Shown: positions 1 through 5,626, numbered from the stretch's first letter. The stretch is 5,694 nt of DNA from Methylococcaceae bacterium (GCA_022616595.1 JAKEEL010000105.1:1-5694); one strand, 5' to 3'. Made by a program: numbers and translations. Notes: generated by a model from the letters alone, not told the origin.

Positions 1-1041
1 GAAGTGGATTTCGGAACCTGGCAGGCGCTTGGACAGGAATATCTGGTAATCGGACGCGCCCGGCTGGTCGGGGCGGACCGGTATTCAATCGAATTCAATT
101 TGTTCGATACCTTCAGAAAGGAACAGATCGCCGTCTACGGCATTCCCGGCAGCCGGGCGGGATTGAGGCGGGTCGCGCACAAGATCGCGGATCTCATCTA
201 TGAAAAGATCACCGGCCAACCCGGTGTATTCAGCTCCCGGATCGCCTATGTCACCGATACGCTCAAGGCGGATAAAAGGCGCGAGTTTATCCTTCAGGTT
301 TCCGACGCGGACGGTTACAATCCGCAAACGATCCTGACATCGCGGGAGCCGGTCATGTCTCCGGCCTGGTCTCCGGACGGATCGAAGATTGCCTATGTCT
401 CCTTTGAAAAGAAAGTGTCCGCGGTCTTTATCCAAACGGTCGCTACGGGCAGCCGGGAGCAGGTCGCGGCATTTCCCGGAATTAACGGTGCTCCGGCCTG
501 GTCGCCGGACGGCGACCGGCTGGCGTTGACCTTGTCCAAGGACGGCGACCCCGAAATTTATGTGCTGAATCTGACCTCGCGCTCCCTGGAAAGACTGACC
601 CGCAATTTCTCGATCGACACCGAGCCGGTCTGGTCCGCGGACGGCGCAAGGATCTTCTTTACCTCGGACCGCGGCGGTACTCCACAGCTTTATTCGATCG
701 GGCTCGCGGACCGGGAAACCCGCCGCCTGACCTTCGAGGGCAATTACAATGCGGGAGCCGCGGTTTCATCGGACGGCCGCTTCGTGGCCATGGTGCATGG
801 TTCGGGAGGGCGATACCGCATCGCAATTTTGGAACTCGCAACCGGGAATCTGAGCACGTTGACCGACGGGAGCGGGGATGAGTCTCCGAGTTTCGCCCCG
901 AACGGCAGCATGGTGCTTTATGCGACGCGGCGCGGAGGCCGGGAGCAACTGTCCGCCGTGTCCGTGGACGGTCTTTTTCGTCAACAGCTTGTGACCAACG
1001 CCGGCGGCGTTCGCGAACCCGCCTGGTCACCGCAAAATTGA
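1..1041 (+). CDS. tolB: Tol-Pal system beta-propeller protein TolB, 5' end missing
   Basis: TolB is the periplasmic component of the Tol-Pal complex; it binds Pal and TolA and takes part in outer-membrane invagination at division. The reading frame is open from base 1 (Glu-Val-Asp...), so the GTG at position 4 is only an internal valine codon. Against the roughly 430-residue E. coli protein, about 85 N-terminal residues are missing, including the signal peptide. The visible part (346 codons) begins in the N-terminal alpha/beta domain (FGTWQALGQEYLVIGRARL). A six-bladed WD40-like/PD40 propeller follows, marked by repeated blade motifs: SPAWSPDGSKIAYVS, APAWSPDGDRLALT, EPVWSADGARIFFTSDRGG, SSDGRFVAMV, SPSFAPNGSMVLYATRRGG, and a closing EPAWSPQN. 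The C-terminus looks intact and ends at TGA 1039-1041. pal follows after 100 bp, as expected for this operon. Identification is close to certain; only the left boundary is set by the window edge. Confidence 0.97.
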   Translation, partial: EVDFGTWQALGQEYLVIGRARLVGADRYSIEFNLFDTFRKEQIAVYGIPGSRAGLRRVAHKIADLIYEKITGQPGVFSSRIAYVTDTLKADKRREFILQVSDADGYNPQTILTSREPVMSPAWSPDGSKIAYVSFEKKVSAVFIQTVATGSREQVAAFPGINGAPAWSPDGDRLALTLSKDGDPEIYVLNLTSRSLERLTRNFSIDTEPVWSADGARIFFTSDRGGTPQLYSIGLADRETRRLTFEGNYNAGAAVSSDGRFVAMVHGSGGRYRIAILELATGNLSTLTDGSGDESPSFAPNGSMVLYATRRGGREQLSAVSVDGLFRQQLVTNAGGVREPAWSPQN

Positions 1042-1052
1042 CCATTGAAATG

Positions 1053-1107
1053 AACGGAAAGCCGGGCGGTCCGTTAAGGGCGGAGCGATTCGTTGAGCGA
1101 TTTTTTT
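1053..1107 (+). repeat. Short inverted and direct repeats in the tolB-pal spacer
   Basis: The 100-bp gap between tolB and pal holds a 6-bp perfect inverted repeat (AACGGA 1053-1058, TCCGTT 1070-1075, 11-nt loop). It is followed by two exact copies of GAGCGATT (1083-1090 and 1095-1102); the second runs into seven Ts (1101-1107). The hairpin is about 25 nt from the T-run, so this is not a normal intrinsic terminator. It could be an mRNA-processing or attenuation element between tolB and the more highly expressed pal, but that is inference. Confidence 0.3.
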
Positions 1108-1127
1108 GCAGCAAAATAGAATGGAGC

Positions 1128-1132
1128 AAAGG
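1128..1132 (+). promoter_or_regulatory. Ribosome binding site that fixes the pal start
   Basis: AAAGG ends 9 nt before ATG 1142. The same frame also offers TTG at 1106 and ATG at 1121, but neither has a purine-rich site at a useful distance. Starting at 1142 also places a normal lipoprotein signal peptide (positive n-region, hydrophobic core, LAGC) right at the N-terminus. Both arguments favour 1142. Confidence 0.7.
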
Positions 1133-1141
1133 TACCAACGT

Positions 1142-1705
1142 ATGAAACAAGTCATTTACAAAATCATGATCCTGGCGTTTGTCGCATTACTCGCAGGATG
1201 CGAAACGACTCCGGATTCAGAAAGCCTTTCCGAAGACGAGGCCGCGGAGGCCGCTGGACAGCAGGGCCGCGACGAGTATGGTGCCGAATCGCAAGGCATT
1301 CCGTCGGGTCCGGGTTATTCGGGCAGTCCCGGCTATTCGGGCAGTCCTCTGGATGACCCGCAGAGTCCCTTATCCAAACGCGTGATCTATTTCATGTATG
1401 ACAGCGCGGAGATCGCTCCTGAGTTCATCCCGGTCATTGAAGCGCACGCGCGATATCTGTCCAGTCATCCGGAAATCCAGGTGACCCTCGACGGCCATGC
1501 GGATGAACGGGGCTCCCGCGAGTATAATATCGCGCTCGGTGAACAGCGTGCGAATTCGGTCGCGCGTAAACTCGGGGTGCAGGGGGTGGGCCAAGACCAG
1601 CTCAGCATCGTCAGTTACGGCGAGGAGAAACCCGCGTCCTCCGGTCACGACGAGGCCGCCTGGCAGCTCAATCGTCGTGTCGAGATTAGATATCCGGGAT
1701 ATTGA
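1142..1705 (+). CDS. pal: Peptidoglycan-associated outer-membrane lipoprotein Pal
   Basis: Pal is lipid-anchored in the outer membrane and holds peptidoglycan through its OmpA-like domain; TolB competes for the same domain. The 187-residue product starts with a lipoprotein signal peptide whose lipobox is L17-A-G-C20, so Cys20 is the predicted acylated residue. Glu rather than Asp at +2 agrees with outer-membrane sorting. Residues 21-78 form an acidic, then Gly/Pro/Ser-rich flexible linker. Residues 80-184 are the OmpA-like domain: KRVIYFMYDSAEI, then DGHADERGSREYN and the peptidoglycan-associating pattern N129-x2-L-G-x2-R136-A-x2-V140-x3-L144, ending NRRVEIRY. Length is close to usual for the family. 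An in-frame upstream ATG (1121) would place 7 extra residues before the signal peptide and is not preferred. The stop is 3 nt before cpoB, implying co-translation. Confidence 0.97.
   Translation: MKQVIYKIMILAFVALLAGCETTPDSESLSEDEAAEAAGQQGRDEYGAESQGIPSGPGYSGSPGYSGSPLDDPQSPLSKRVIYFMYDSAEIAPEFIPVIEAHARYLSSHPEIQVTLDGHADERGSREYNIALGEQRANSVARKLGVQGVGQDQLSIVSYGEEKPASSGHDEAAWQLNRRVEIRYPGY
1310..1345 (+). repeat. Two 18-nt tandem units in the Pal linker (PGYSGS x2)
   Basis: Codons 57-62 and 63-68 of pal both encode Pro-Gly-Tyr-Ser-Gly-Ser. The two 18-nt units differ at only two third-codon positions (CCG/CCC and GGT/GGC), which suggests a fairly recent in-frame duplication. It lies in the flexible tether between the lipid anchor and the peptidoglycan-binding domain, where length changes are tolerated. 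Confidence 0.75.
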
Positions 1706-1708
1706 TCG

Positions 1709-2602
1709 ATGCACAAGATTCTATGGATTTATCTGTTGCCGGTATTGACAGTACCGGCCTATGCACAAACCTCAGCCGATGCGGACCTGGCCGCGCGCGT
1801 TGCCCGGCTTGAAAGCCGCCAGTCCGGTCCGGCCTTGATGGAGATGCTCGATCGCATCGATCGCTTGCAGAACGAAGTCCAGCAACTTCGCGGGGACGCC
1901 GATAAAATCCAGCATGACCTGGATCGGATCGGGGACCGGCAGCAGAGTCTCTATCTCGATCTCGACAAGCGCCTGTTGGAACTCGAACGCGCGGGAGCCG
2001 GCTCGGCCACTCCTCCGCCCGCGGTCCCGGATTCCGGCGCCAAGGCGGAGAATCCACAAACGCCTGCACCCGCGGTTCCGCCCCCGGCTCCATCCGAAGT
2101 GGTTCCCATCGAGGAGACTGCCAGTCAAGGCACGTCGGACAAGCATGGCCGGGGTGCCGGCGAAACGGGAAATCCGGACGCCAACGGATCGGAAAATCCG
2201 GATGTGGGCGGTTCCGGAAAGGAAGCGAGTATTTATCAGGAAGCGTTTGTCTACTTGAATAACGGACGCTACGATGACGCCATCGCGGATTTTTCACGCC
2301 TGATCGAAGCTTTCCCGAGCGGTGAATACGCCGATAATTCCCAGTACTGGCTCGGAGAAACCTATTATGTCAAGCGCGAATTTGACAGCGCGCGGGCTAA
2401 TTTCAATCAGGTGATGGAGAAATATCCGGATAGCCATAAAGTCCCGGATGCATTACTCAAACTCGGTTATATCGAATATGAAGAATCGAAATGGAAAAGC
2501 GCACGCGAAATCCTCAAATCGGTGATCCAGCGATATCCGGATAGCAATGCGGCGCAATTGGCTCAACATCGATTGGATCGTATGCGCAAGCAAGGCCATT
2601 GA
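1709..2602 (+). CDS. cpoB: Cell division coordinator CpoB (YbgF), TPR periplasmic protein
   Basis: CpoB is a periplasmic protein that links the Tol-Pal machine to peptidoglycan synthesis (PBP1B/LpoB in E. coli) during septation. The 297-residue product begins with a Sec signal peptide whose predicted cleavage follows Ala19 (PAYA|Q). Residues about 27-95 are a heptad-rich coiled coil (LAARVARLE..., DRIDRLQNEVQQLR, DLDKRLLELERA), which in the family mediates trimerisation. Residues 99-170 are a low-complexity linker, first Pro/Ala-rich and then Gly/Asn/Asp-rich. Residues about 174-295 hold three TPR-like repeats: AFVYLNNGRYDDAIADF, YWLGETYYVKREFDSARANF and LLKLGYIEYEESKWKSAREIL, each followed by an FP or YP turn. 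The start ATG is 3 nt after the pal stop, with a weak GGGA 9 nt upstream, so translation is probably coupled to pal. Confidence 0.95.
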   Translation: MHKILWIYLLPVLTVPAYAQTSADADLAARVARLESRQSGPALMEMLDRIDRLQNEVQQLRGDADKIQHDLDRIGDRQQSLYLDLDKRLLELERAGAGSATPPPAVPDSGAKAENPQTPAPAVPPPAPSEVVPIEETASQGTSDKHGRGAGETGNPDANGSENPDVGGSGKEASIYQEAFVYLNNGRYDDAIADFSRLIEAFPSGEYADNSQYWLGETYYVKREFDSARANFNQVMEKYPDSHKVPDALLKLGYIEYEESKWKSAREILKSVIQRYPDSNAAQLAQHRLDRMRKQGH

Positions 2603-2633
2603 TCGCGTGAGCGGAATTCATTTGCGAGTTCAA

Positions 2634-2639
2634 AGGAGG
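2634..2639 (+). promoter_or_regulatory. Strong Shine-Dalgarno-like AGGAGG far from the queE start
   Basis: AGGAGG is a perfect anti-SD match but lies 29 nt before the queE ATG at 2669. The queE frame has no ATG, GTG or TTG between the two. A closer GGAAG (2663-2667) leaves only 1 nt before the ATG, which is too short for normal use. Either queE initiates with unusual geometry (the intervening RNA folded out, or coupling), or this site serves a very short upstream peptide. Confidence 0.5.
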
Positions 2640-2668
2640 CGAAAGATCGCGGTATCGGTCCCGGAAGT

Positions 2669-3316
2669 ATGAACGCGCGCTTTCTGCGGGTGACCGAAAT
2701 TTTTTACTCGATTCAGGGCGAATCGGCGACCGTCGGAATCCCGACGACTTTTATTCGCCTGACCGGTTGCCCTCTTCGGTGCACCTATTGCGATACGGAA
2801 TATGCATTCACGGGCGGGGAGAAAATTTCGCTGGAGGATATTCTCGCGCGTACCGCCGGATTTCCGACTCGTTACGTGACCGTTACCGGCGGTGAACCGC
2901 TCGCGCAAAAAAACTGTGTTTTTTTACTGGACAGATTGATTGAGAACGGATACCTGGTTTCTTTGGAAACCGGTGGAGCGATGGATGTTTCGGCGGTGAA
3001 TCCAAACGTCGTCAAAGTCATGGATCTGAAGACCCCGAGTTCAGGCGAGGAGCATCGCAATCGTTATGAAAATATTCGCTATCTGGACAAGAAAGATCAG
3101 GTCAAGTTTGTGATCGGAACCCGGGACGATTACCTGTGGGCCAGGGAAACCCTGAAACGGTTCGCTCTCGACGAGCGCTGTGGCGTACTGTTTTCGCCCG
3201 TGACCGGATGCTTGGATGCTGCGCGGCTCGCGGACAGCATTCTCGAGGACGGCCTTCCGGTCAGATTCCAGATCCAATTGCACAAGGTCTTGTGGGGTGA
3301 TGTCGCGGGAAAATGA
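2669..3316 (+). CDS. queE: 7-carboxy-7-deazaguanine synthase QueE
   Basis: QueE is a radical SAM enzyme that contracts 6-carboxy-5,6,7,8-tetrahydropterin to 7-carboxy-7-deazaguanine, the step before QueC in preQ0/queuosine synthesis; it acts in the cytoplasm. The 215-residue product has the N-terminal family signature EIFYSIQGES (10-19). The [4Fe-4S] ligand motif C34-x3-C38-x2-C41 follows, within TGCPLRCTYCDTEYAF. The SAM-binding GGEP element is at 74-77, with ETGG at 100-103 and QLHKVLW near the C-terminus (203-209). Length and motifs match the compact Pseudomonas-type QueE rather than the longer CX14C form. ATG 2669 is chosen because family members begin a few residues before the EIFYSIQGE motif, and no start codon in this frame is closer to the upstream AGGAGG. 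The stop overlaps the queC start (ATGA at 3313-3316). The protein appears complete and catalytically intact. Confidence 0.96.
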   Translation: MNARFLRVTEIFYSIQGESATVGIPTTFIRLTGCPLRCTYCDTEYAFTGGEKISLEDILARTAGFPTRYVTVTGGEPLAQKNCVFLLDRLIENGYLVSLETGGAMDVSAVNPNVVKVMDLKTPSSGEEHRNRYENIRYLDKKDQVKFVIGTRDDYLWARETLKRFALDERCGVLFSPVTGCLDAARLADSILEDGLPVRFQIQLHKVLWGDVAGK

Positions 3317-3996
3317 CGCCGAATGAAAAGCCCAAGGCCGTCTTGTTGCTGTCCGGAGGACTCGATTCCATCACGACGCTGGTACTGGCCCTCGAGCAGG
3401 GATTCGACTGTCATGCCTTGAGTTTCGATTACGGCCAAAGGCATAATGCCGAACTCAATGCCGCGCGCAGAATCGCCGCGAAATATCGCTTGGCCGAACA
3501 TAAAATCATTTCGCTCGCGCCGGACACCTTCGGTGGATCGGCATTAACCGATGAATCGATAGCCATTCCCGATCAGCCCTCCGACGGGATTCCCGCCACT
3601 TACGTTCCGGCTCGAAATACCGTTTTTCTGGCCTATGCGCTCGGATGGGCTGAAGTATTGGAGGCGCGTGATATTTTTATCGGAGTGAATGCGGTCGATT
3701 ACTCCGGATATCCGGATTGCAGACCCGAATACGTTCACGCGTTTCAGGCGATGGCCAATCTAGCGACCAAGTCCGCGCTGGAAGGCAGAAAAATCCGGAT
3801 CAATACGCCACTGATACATCTCAGCAAAGCCGAGATTGTCCGGACCGGATTCGACCTCGGCGTGGATTATTCAATGACCGTATCCTGCTACGCCGCGGAT
3901 GCGGAAGGCCGTGCCTGCCGGATCTGCGATGCCTGCCGATTGCGCGCGGAAGGCTTTCTAAGCGCCGGCCTCGAAGATCCGACCCGTTACCGGTAA
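3313..3996 (+). CDS. queC: 7-cyano-7-deazaguanine (preQ0) synthase QueC
   Basis: QueC converts 7-carboxy-7-deazaguanine to 7-cyano-7-deazaguanine (preQ0) using ATP and ammonia, consuming the product of QueE encoded just upstream. The 227-residue protein opens with the PP-loop ATP-pyrophosphatase motif SGGLDS (14-19). LSFDYGQRHNAEL (37-49) and TYVPARNTVFL (96-106) follow, then GVNAVDYSGYPDCRPEY (124-140). The C-terminal zinc site is C192, C202, C205 and C208 (spacing C-x9-C-x2-C-x2-C). Length is normal and no key residue is missing. The ATG overlaps the queE TGA, so translation is coupled and both enzymes are probably made in similar amounts. No clear terminator follows; a stop-codon-spanning palindrome lies directly at the gene end and tRNA-Lys starts 98 bp later. 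Confidence 0.97.
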   Translation: MTPNEKPKAVLLLSGGLDSITTLVLALEQGFDCHALSFDYGQRHNAELNAARRIAAKYRLAEHKIISLAPDTFGGSALTDESIAIPDQPSDGIPATYVPARNTVFLAYALGWAEVLEARDIFIGVNAVDYSGYPDCRPEYVHAFQAMANLATKSALEGRKIRINTPLIHLSKAEIVRTGFDLGVDYSMTVSCYAADAEGRACRICDACRLRAEGFLSAGLEDPTRYR

Positions 3997-4002
3997 CCGG
4001 GT
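3982..4002 (+). repeat. Palindrome across the queC stop codon
   Basis: GTTACCGGTAAC (3986-3997) is a perfect 12-bp palindrome containing the queC TAA. The arms extend by CCC (3983-3985) against GGG (3999-4001) with one bulged C. No T-run follows, so it is not an intrinsic terminator by itself. It could stabilise the mRNA 3' end or be chance; readthrough toward tRNA-Lys is plausible. Confidence 0.3.
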
Positions 4003-4051
4003 ATAACACCGTACCTAAGTATCAGAGAGACAATAAAAATTTTGGCTTGAC

Positions 4052-4079
4052 TTGCCATTTGCACCCATTCCTGTAGAAT
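4052..4079 (+). promoter_or_regulatory. Probable sigma-70 promoter of tRNA-Lys
   Basis: TTGCCA (4052-4057) and TAGAAT (4074-4079) are separated by 16 nt, each one mismatch from consensus. An AT-rich UP-element-like block (AATAAAAATTTT, 4032-4043) lies upstream. The predicted start near 4086 gives a leader of about 9 nt before the mature tRNA, and the GC-containing discriminator is usual for stable-RNA promoters. TTGACT at 4047-4052 is a closer -35 word but would need a 21-nt spacer. Confidence 0.6.
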
Positions 4080-4094
4080 GCTCCGTTCACTTCC

Positions 4095-4170
4095 GGGCCG
4101 TTAGCTCAGTCGGTAGAGCACCGCACTTTTAATGCGATGGTCGTGCGTTCGAATCGCACACGGCCCACCA
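4095..4170 (+). tRNA. tRNA-Lys (anticodon UUU), CCA encoded
   Basis: A 76-nt cloverleaf can be folded by eye. The acceptor GGGCCGT (4095-4101) pairs with ACGGCCC (4160-4166), followed by discriminator A and an encoded CCA. The D-arm is GCTC/GAGC, and the anticodon loop CTTTTAA (4126-4132) has TTT at 4128-4130. The T-arm is GTGCG/CGCAC around TTCGAAT. The sequence is very close to E. coli tRNA-Lys. One oddity is the top pair of the anticodon stem, C27 (4121) against A43 (4137), a mismatch where E. coli has G-U. Its place after queC matches the Pseudomonas locus as I recall it. Lysine tRNA is not a queuosine substrate. Confidence 0.97.
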
Positions 4171-4178
4171 AGAAAAAC

Positions 4179-4213
4179 AAAGTCTTACGAGAAATCGTTG
4201 GGCTTTTTTATTT
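4179..4213 (+). terminator. Rho-independent terminator after tRNA-Lys
   Basis: AAAGTCTTACGA (4179-4190) pairs with TCGTTGGGCTTT (4195-4206) around a GAAA tetraloop, with two G-U pairs and one T-T mismatch. The run TTTTTTATTTAT follows from 4204. It ends tRNA-Lys transcription and any queC readthrough. On the opposite strand the G-U pairs become A-C mismatches, so it should work poorly for the convergent tRNA-Phe transcript, even though GTTTTTC is present there. Confidence 0.8.
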
Positions 4214-4344
4214 ATGCGGGGCAGTAGCGGGACACTTTCCGGCAATTATCCACTGCAAAGTGTAATGTTGCGCGATTTTTGTCACCCTCCGGTAGCCGCG
4301 CGATTTTGCAGTTACGATGATGTCTTCAAGTTCTTTGTTTTTAG
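4214..4344. other. Gene-free gap between convergent tRNAs with short repeats
   Basis: No gene is supported here. The gap holds an exact direct repeat of GCGCGATTTT (4270-4279 and 4298-4307) and a 7-bp inverted repeat (ACACTTT 4232-4238, AAAGTGT 4257-4263). Words such as GGGACACTTTCCGG and GTCACCCTCCGG are present. Clusters of short repeats like these can mark a decayed transposon end, but no transposase is visible. No clear terminator for tRNA-Phe is seen on the minus strand. Confidence 0.35.
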
Positions 4345-4420
<76 letters not shown>

Positions 4421-4447
4421 GGTTGCGGGGATATTGCGTGGACGCGT

Positions 4448-4476
4448 ATTAAACCGGTCCCGGTGTCTTTAGTCAA
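4448..4476 (-). promoter_or_regulatory. Probable sigma-70 promoter of tRNA-Phe
   Basis: On the minus strand TTGACT (4476-4471) and TTTAAT (4453-4448) are 17 nt apart, with a T-tract (AGTTTTTC) directly upstream of the -35 like a UP element. The start would fall near 4441, about 20 nt before the mature tRNA. The promoter begins only about 20 bp after the stop of the upstream DUF4126 gene; no convincing terminator separates them. Confidence 0.6.
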
Positions 4477-4495
4477 GAAAAACTCGATCGAGACT

Positions 4496-5134
4496 TCACT
4501 TCTGGCGATCCAGCGCGGAAGGTTGTTGCGGTTTTTGGAAAAAGCTGCCCAGGAAGCGAAATACTTTCTTGATCCCTTGCCAAAGTTTCGGCAGCAACCA
4601 AATACAGACCAGAATAAACAGGACCAGGAGTATCAGAAACAGAACCGGGTGATTCAGCGCGGTCCAAAGGCCCGCGATCACCGCGATATCCTCGCCGACC
4701 GAGACCGCCCAGTTCGAAAACGGTTCCGGTGAAGTATTGATCAGTACCCTGGACCCGGCTTTGGTTGCGTGAGTCCCCGCGCTGAGGCTGCCCCCGATCA
4801 GGGCCGCGGCAACTTGTGCCGCCGGGCCGATTTCGCCGACCGCGCAGGCAGCGAGAATCGCGCCGGCCGGAATGCGGATGAAAGTGTGGATGGCATCCCA
4901 TCCGGTATCGACTCCGGGAACCTTGTCGGCGAAGAATTCGACGAAATACATGAAACCCGCGGCGGTCATCACCAGCGGGTCCGCGACAATCCGGAGATCG
5001 GGAGGTAAATTGATGTTTCCGGTGTTGGCCAGGAACCCGAGCATCAACAAGGTCGCATAAAGATTGATCCCGCTGGCCCAGGCGACTCCCATGGTCAGCG
5101 CGATCGTGGTGGTGAGTTCGGTCAAAGCTTGCAT
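4496..5134 (-). CDS. DUF4126 family integral membrane protein, function unknown
   Basis: The 212-residue product matches, from memory, the DUF4126 family of bacterial membrane proteins with no assigned function. Family-like features are the N-terminal segment WASGINLYATLLMLGFL (19-35), LPPDLRIVADPLVM (43-56), and the block VEFFADKVPGVDTGWDAIHT (65-84). That block carries conserved acidic residues and Trp79 beside a hydrophobic helix. Hydrophobic segments at about 8-35, 54-69, 87-121, 147-162 and 164-182 suggest five or six membrane spans. The C-terminal tail is basic and probably cytoplasmic (KKVFRFLGSFFQKPQQP). ATG 5134 is preferred because GGAG (5145-5142) sits 7 nt upstream; the adjacent GTG 5137 would leave only 4 nt. 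The gene is monocistronic or runs on into tRNA-Phe. Neighbours give no clue to its job. Confidence 0.85.
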   Translation of the reverse strand: MQALTELTTTIALTMGVAWASGINLYATLLMLGFLANTGNINLPPDLRIVADPLVMTAAGFMYFVEFFADKVPGVDTGWDAIHTFIRIPAGAILAACAVGEIGPAAQVAAALIGGSLSAGTHATKAGSRVLINTSPEPFSNWAVSVGEDIAVIAGLWTALNHPVLFLILLVLFILVCIWLLPKLWQGIKKVFRFLGSFFQKPQQPSALDRQK

Positions 5135-5170
5135 CACAAAACTCCGCCTTTCAAGGAAGGAATGGGGCTT

Positions 5171-5179
5171 AGACTAGCA
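5171..5179 (-). promoter_or_regulatory. Possible extended -10 element for the DUF4126 gene
   Basis: On the minus strand TGC-TAGTCT resembles an extended -10 (TGn-TATAAT, two mismatches). I see no good -35 at 16-18 nt. The position, about 35 bp before the start codon, is reasonable. Weak call. Confidence 0.25.
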
Positions 5180-5322
5180 CAAATGCCCGGACATTCGCGC
5201 CATCAAATCCGCACTGTTCGAGCGATCGAAGACACCGGGAGCGAGAAAGGATAGTCCGGGCGGAACGGGATTGGTGTCACGTCAAAAACGCTTCAACGAA
5301 ATGAGGCGCCCGATGAAATCCG

Positions 5323-5344
5323 GGGCGGGTTGAACAACCCGCCC
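5323..5344. repeat. Perfect 10-bp inverted repeat (GC-rich hairpin)
   Basis: GGGCGGGTTG (5323-5332) and CAACCCGCCC (5335-5344) are exact reverse complements separated by AA. As RNA this gives a very stable hairpin of 8-9 bp with a 4-6 nt loop. Neither strand has a T-run after it, so it is not a standard intrinsic terminator. It could be a DNA-binding dyad or a factor-dependent end signal. Confidence 0.6.
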
Positions 5345-5366
5345 TGCCTTGGAAGGCCCGGAAAAT

Positions 5367-5384
5367 GTGTCAGAATATTTTACA
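5367..5384 (+). promoter_or_regulatory. Putative activator box 1, GTGTCA-N6-TTTACA
   Basis: GTGTCA (5367-5372), six AT-rich bases, TTTACA (5379-5384). With the next base it is a near-dyad, GTGTCA-N7-TTACAC, 5 of 6 positions symmetric. The same bipartite word recurs 242 bp downstream. A dyad of this size suits a Fis-type helix-turn-helix dimer such as an NtrC-family enhancer-binding protein. The regulator is inferred, not seen. Confidence 0.5.
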
Positions 5385-5608
5385 CTGAATTTGCCACCGT
5401 TCGAGCACCCCTAGCATAAAAACGGGTATAATCATCACGGATCAGCTTGACAGTAATACTTTGATTTCAAAGGACTGTTAACTGCCGATATGGGAATCCT
5501 GGTTTTTTCTACGTTGTGCGACAGGTCCGCGGAACAGCAAACAAGGGTACGAGTAGTGGATTGCGATCCATAAATTTGTGGTGATCGAACAGCCCTTGGA
5601 TCGGAAAA

Positions 5609-5626
5609 GTGTCAATAATTTTTACA
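5609..5626 (+). promoter_or_regulatory. Putative activator box 2, GTGTCA-N6-TTTACA
   Basis: GTGTCA (5609-5614), six AT bases, TTTACA (5621-5626): the 12 defined bases are identical to box 1 with the same spacer length. Its centre lies about 73 bp upstream of the GG of the TTGGCAC at the window edge. That is within the usual range for an upstream activating sequence of a sigma-54 promoter. Confidence 0.55.

Noticed and set aside
1093..1122. Promoter-like TTGAGC-18-TAGAAT before pal
   Set aside because: The predicted start at about 1129 would fall inside the pal ribosome binding site, leaving almost no leader; pal is better explained by operon transcription.
659..1150. 163-codon minus-strand frame opposite tolB
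   Set aside because: It is an antisense shadow of the TolB propeller with Arg/Pro-rich composition and no recognisable domain.
1686..2297. 203-codon minus-strand frame opposite cpoB
   Set aside because: Arg/Pro-rich antisense of a clearly real signal-peptide/coiled-coil protein; no start signal.
2422..2544. ATATCCGGATAG repeated exactly at 2422-2433 and 2533-2544
   Set aside because: Both copies encode the Tyr-Pro-Asp-Ser turn of successive TPR repeats in CpoB; protein repeat structure explains it.
3703..3716. 14-bp perfect palindrome TCCGGATATCCGGA
   Set aside because: It encodes the conserved Ser-Gly-Tyr-Pro-Asp segment of QueC, so codon choice over a conserved motif explains it.
5391..5407. 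TTGCCACCGTTCGAGCA as a second sigma-54 promoter
   Set aside because: It lacks the essential GG of the -24 element and the TTGC of the -12 element.
5427..5432. Isolated TATAAT
   Set aside because: No -35 at 16-19 nt and no extended -10 TG; one perfect hexamer in AT-containing intergenic DNA is expected by chance.
5490..5573. 27-codon frame from ATG (MGILVFSTLCDRS...)
   Set aside because: The nearest purine-rich site is about 15 nt away, the product is not recognisable, and it sits inside a probable regulatory region.
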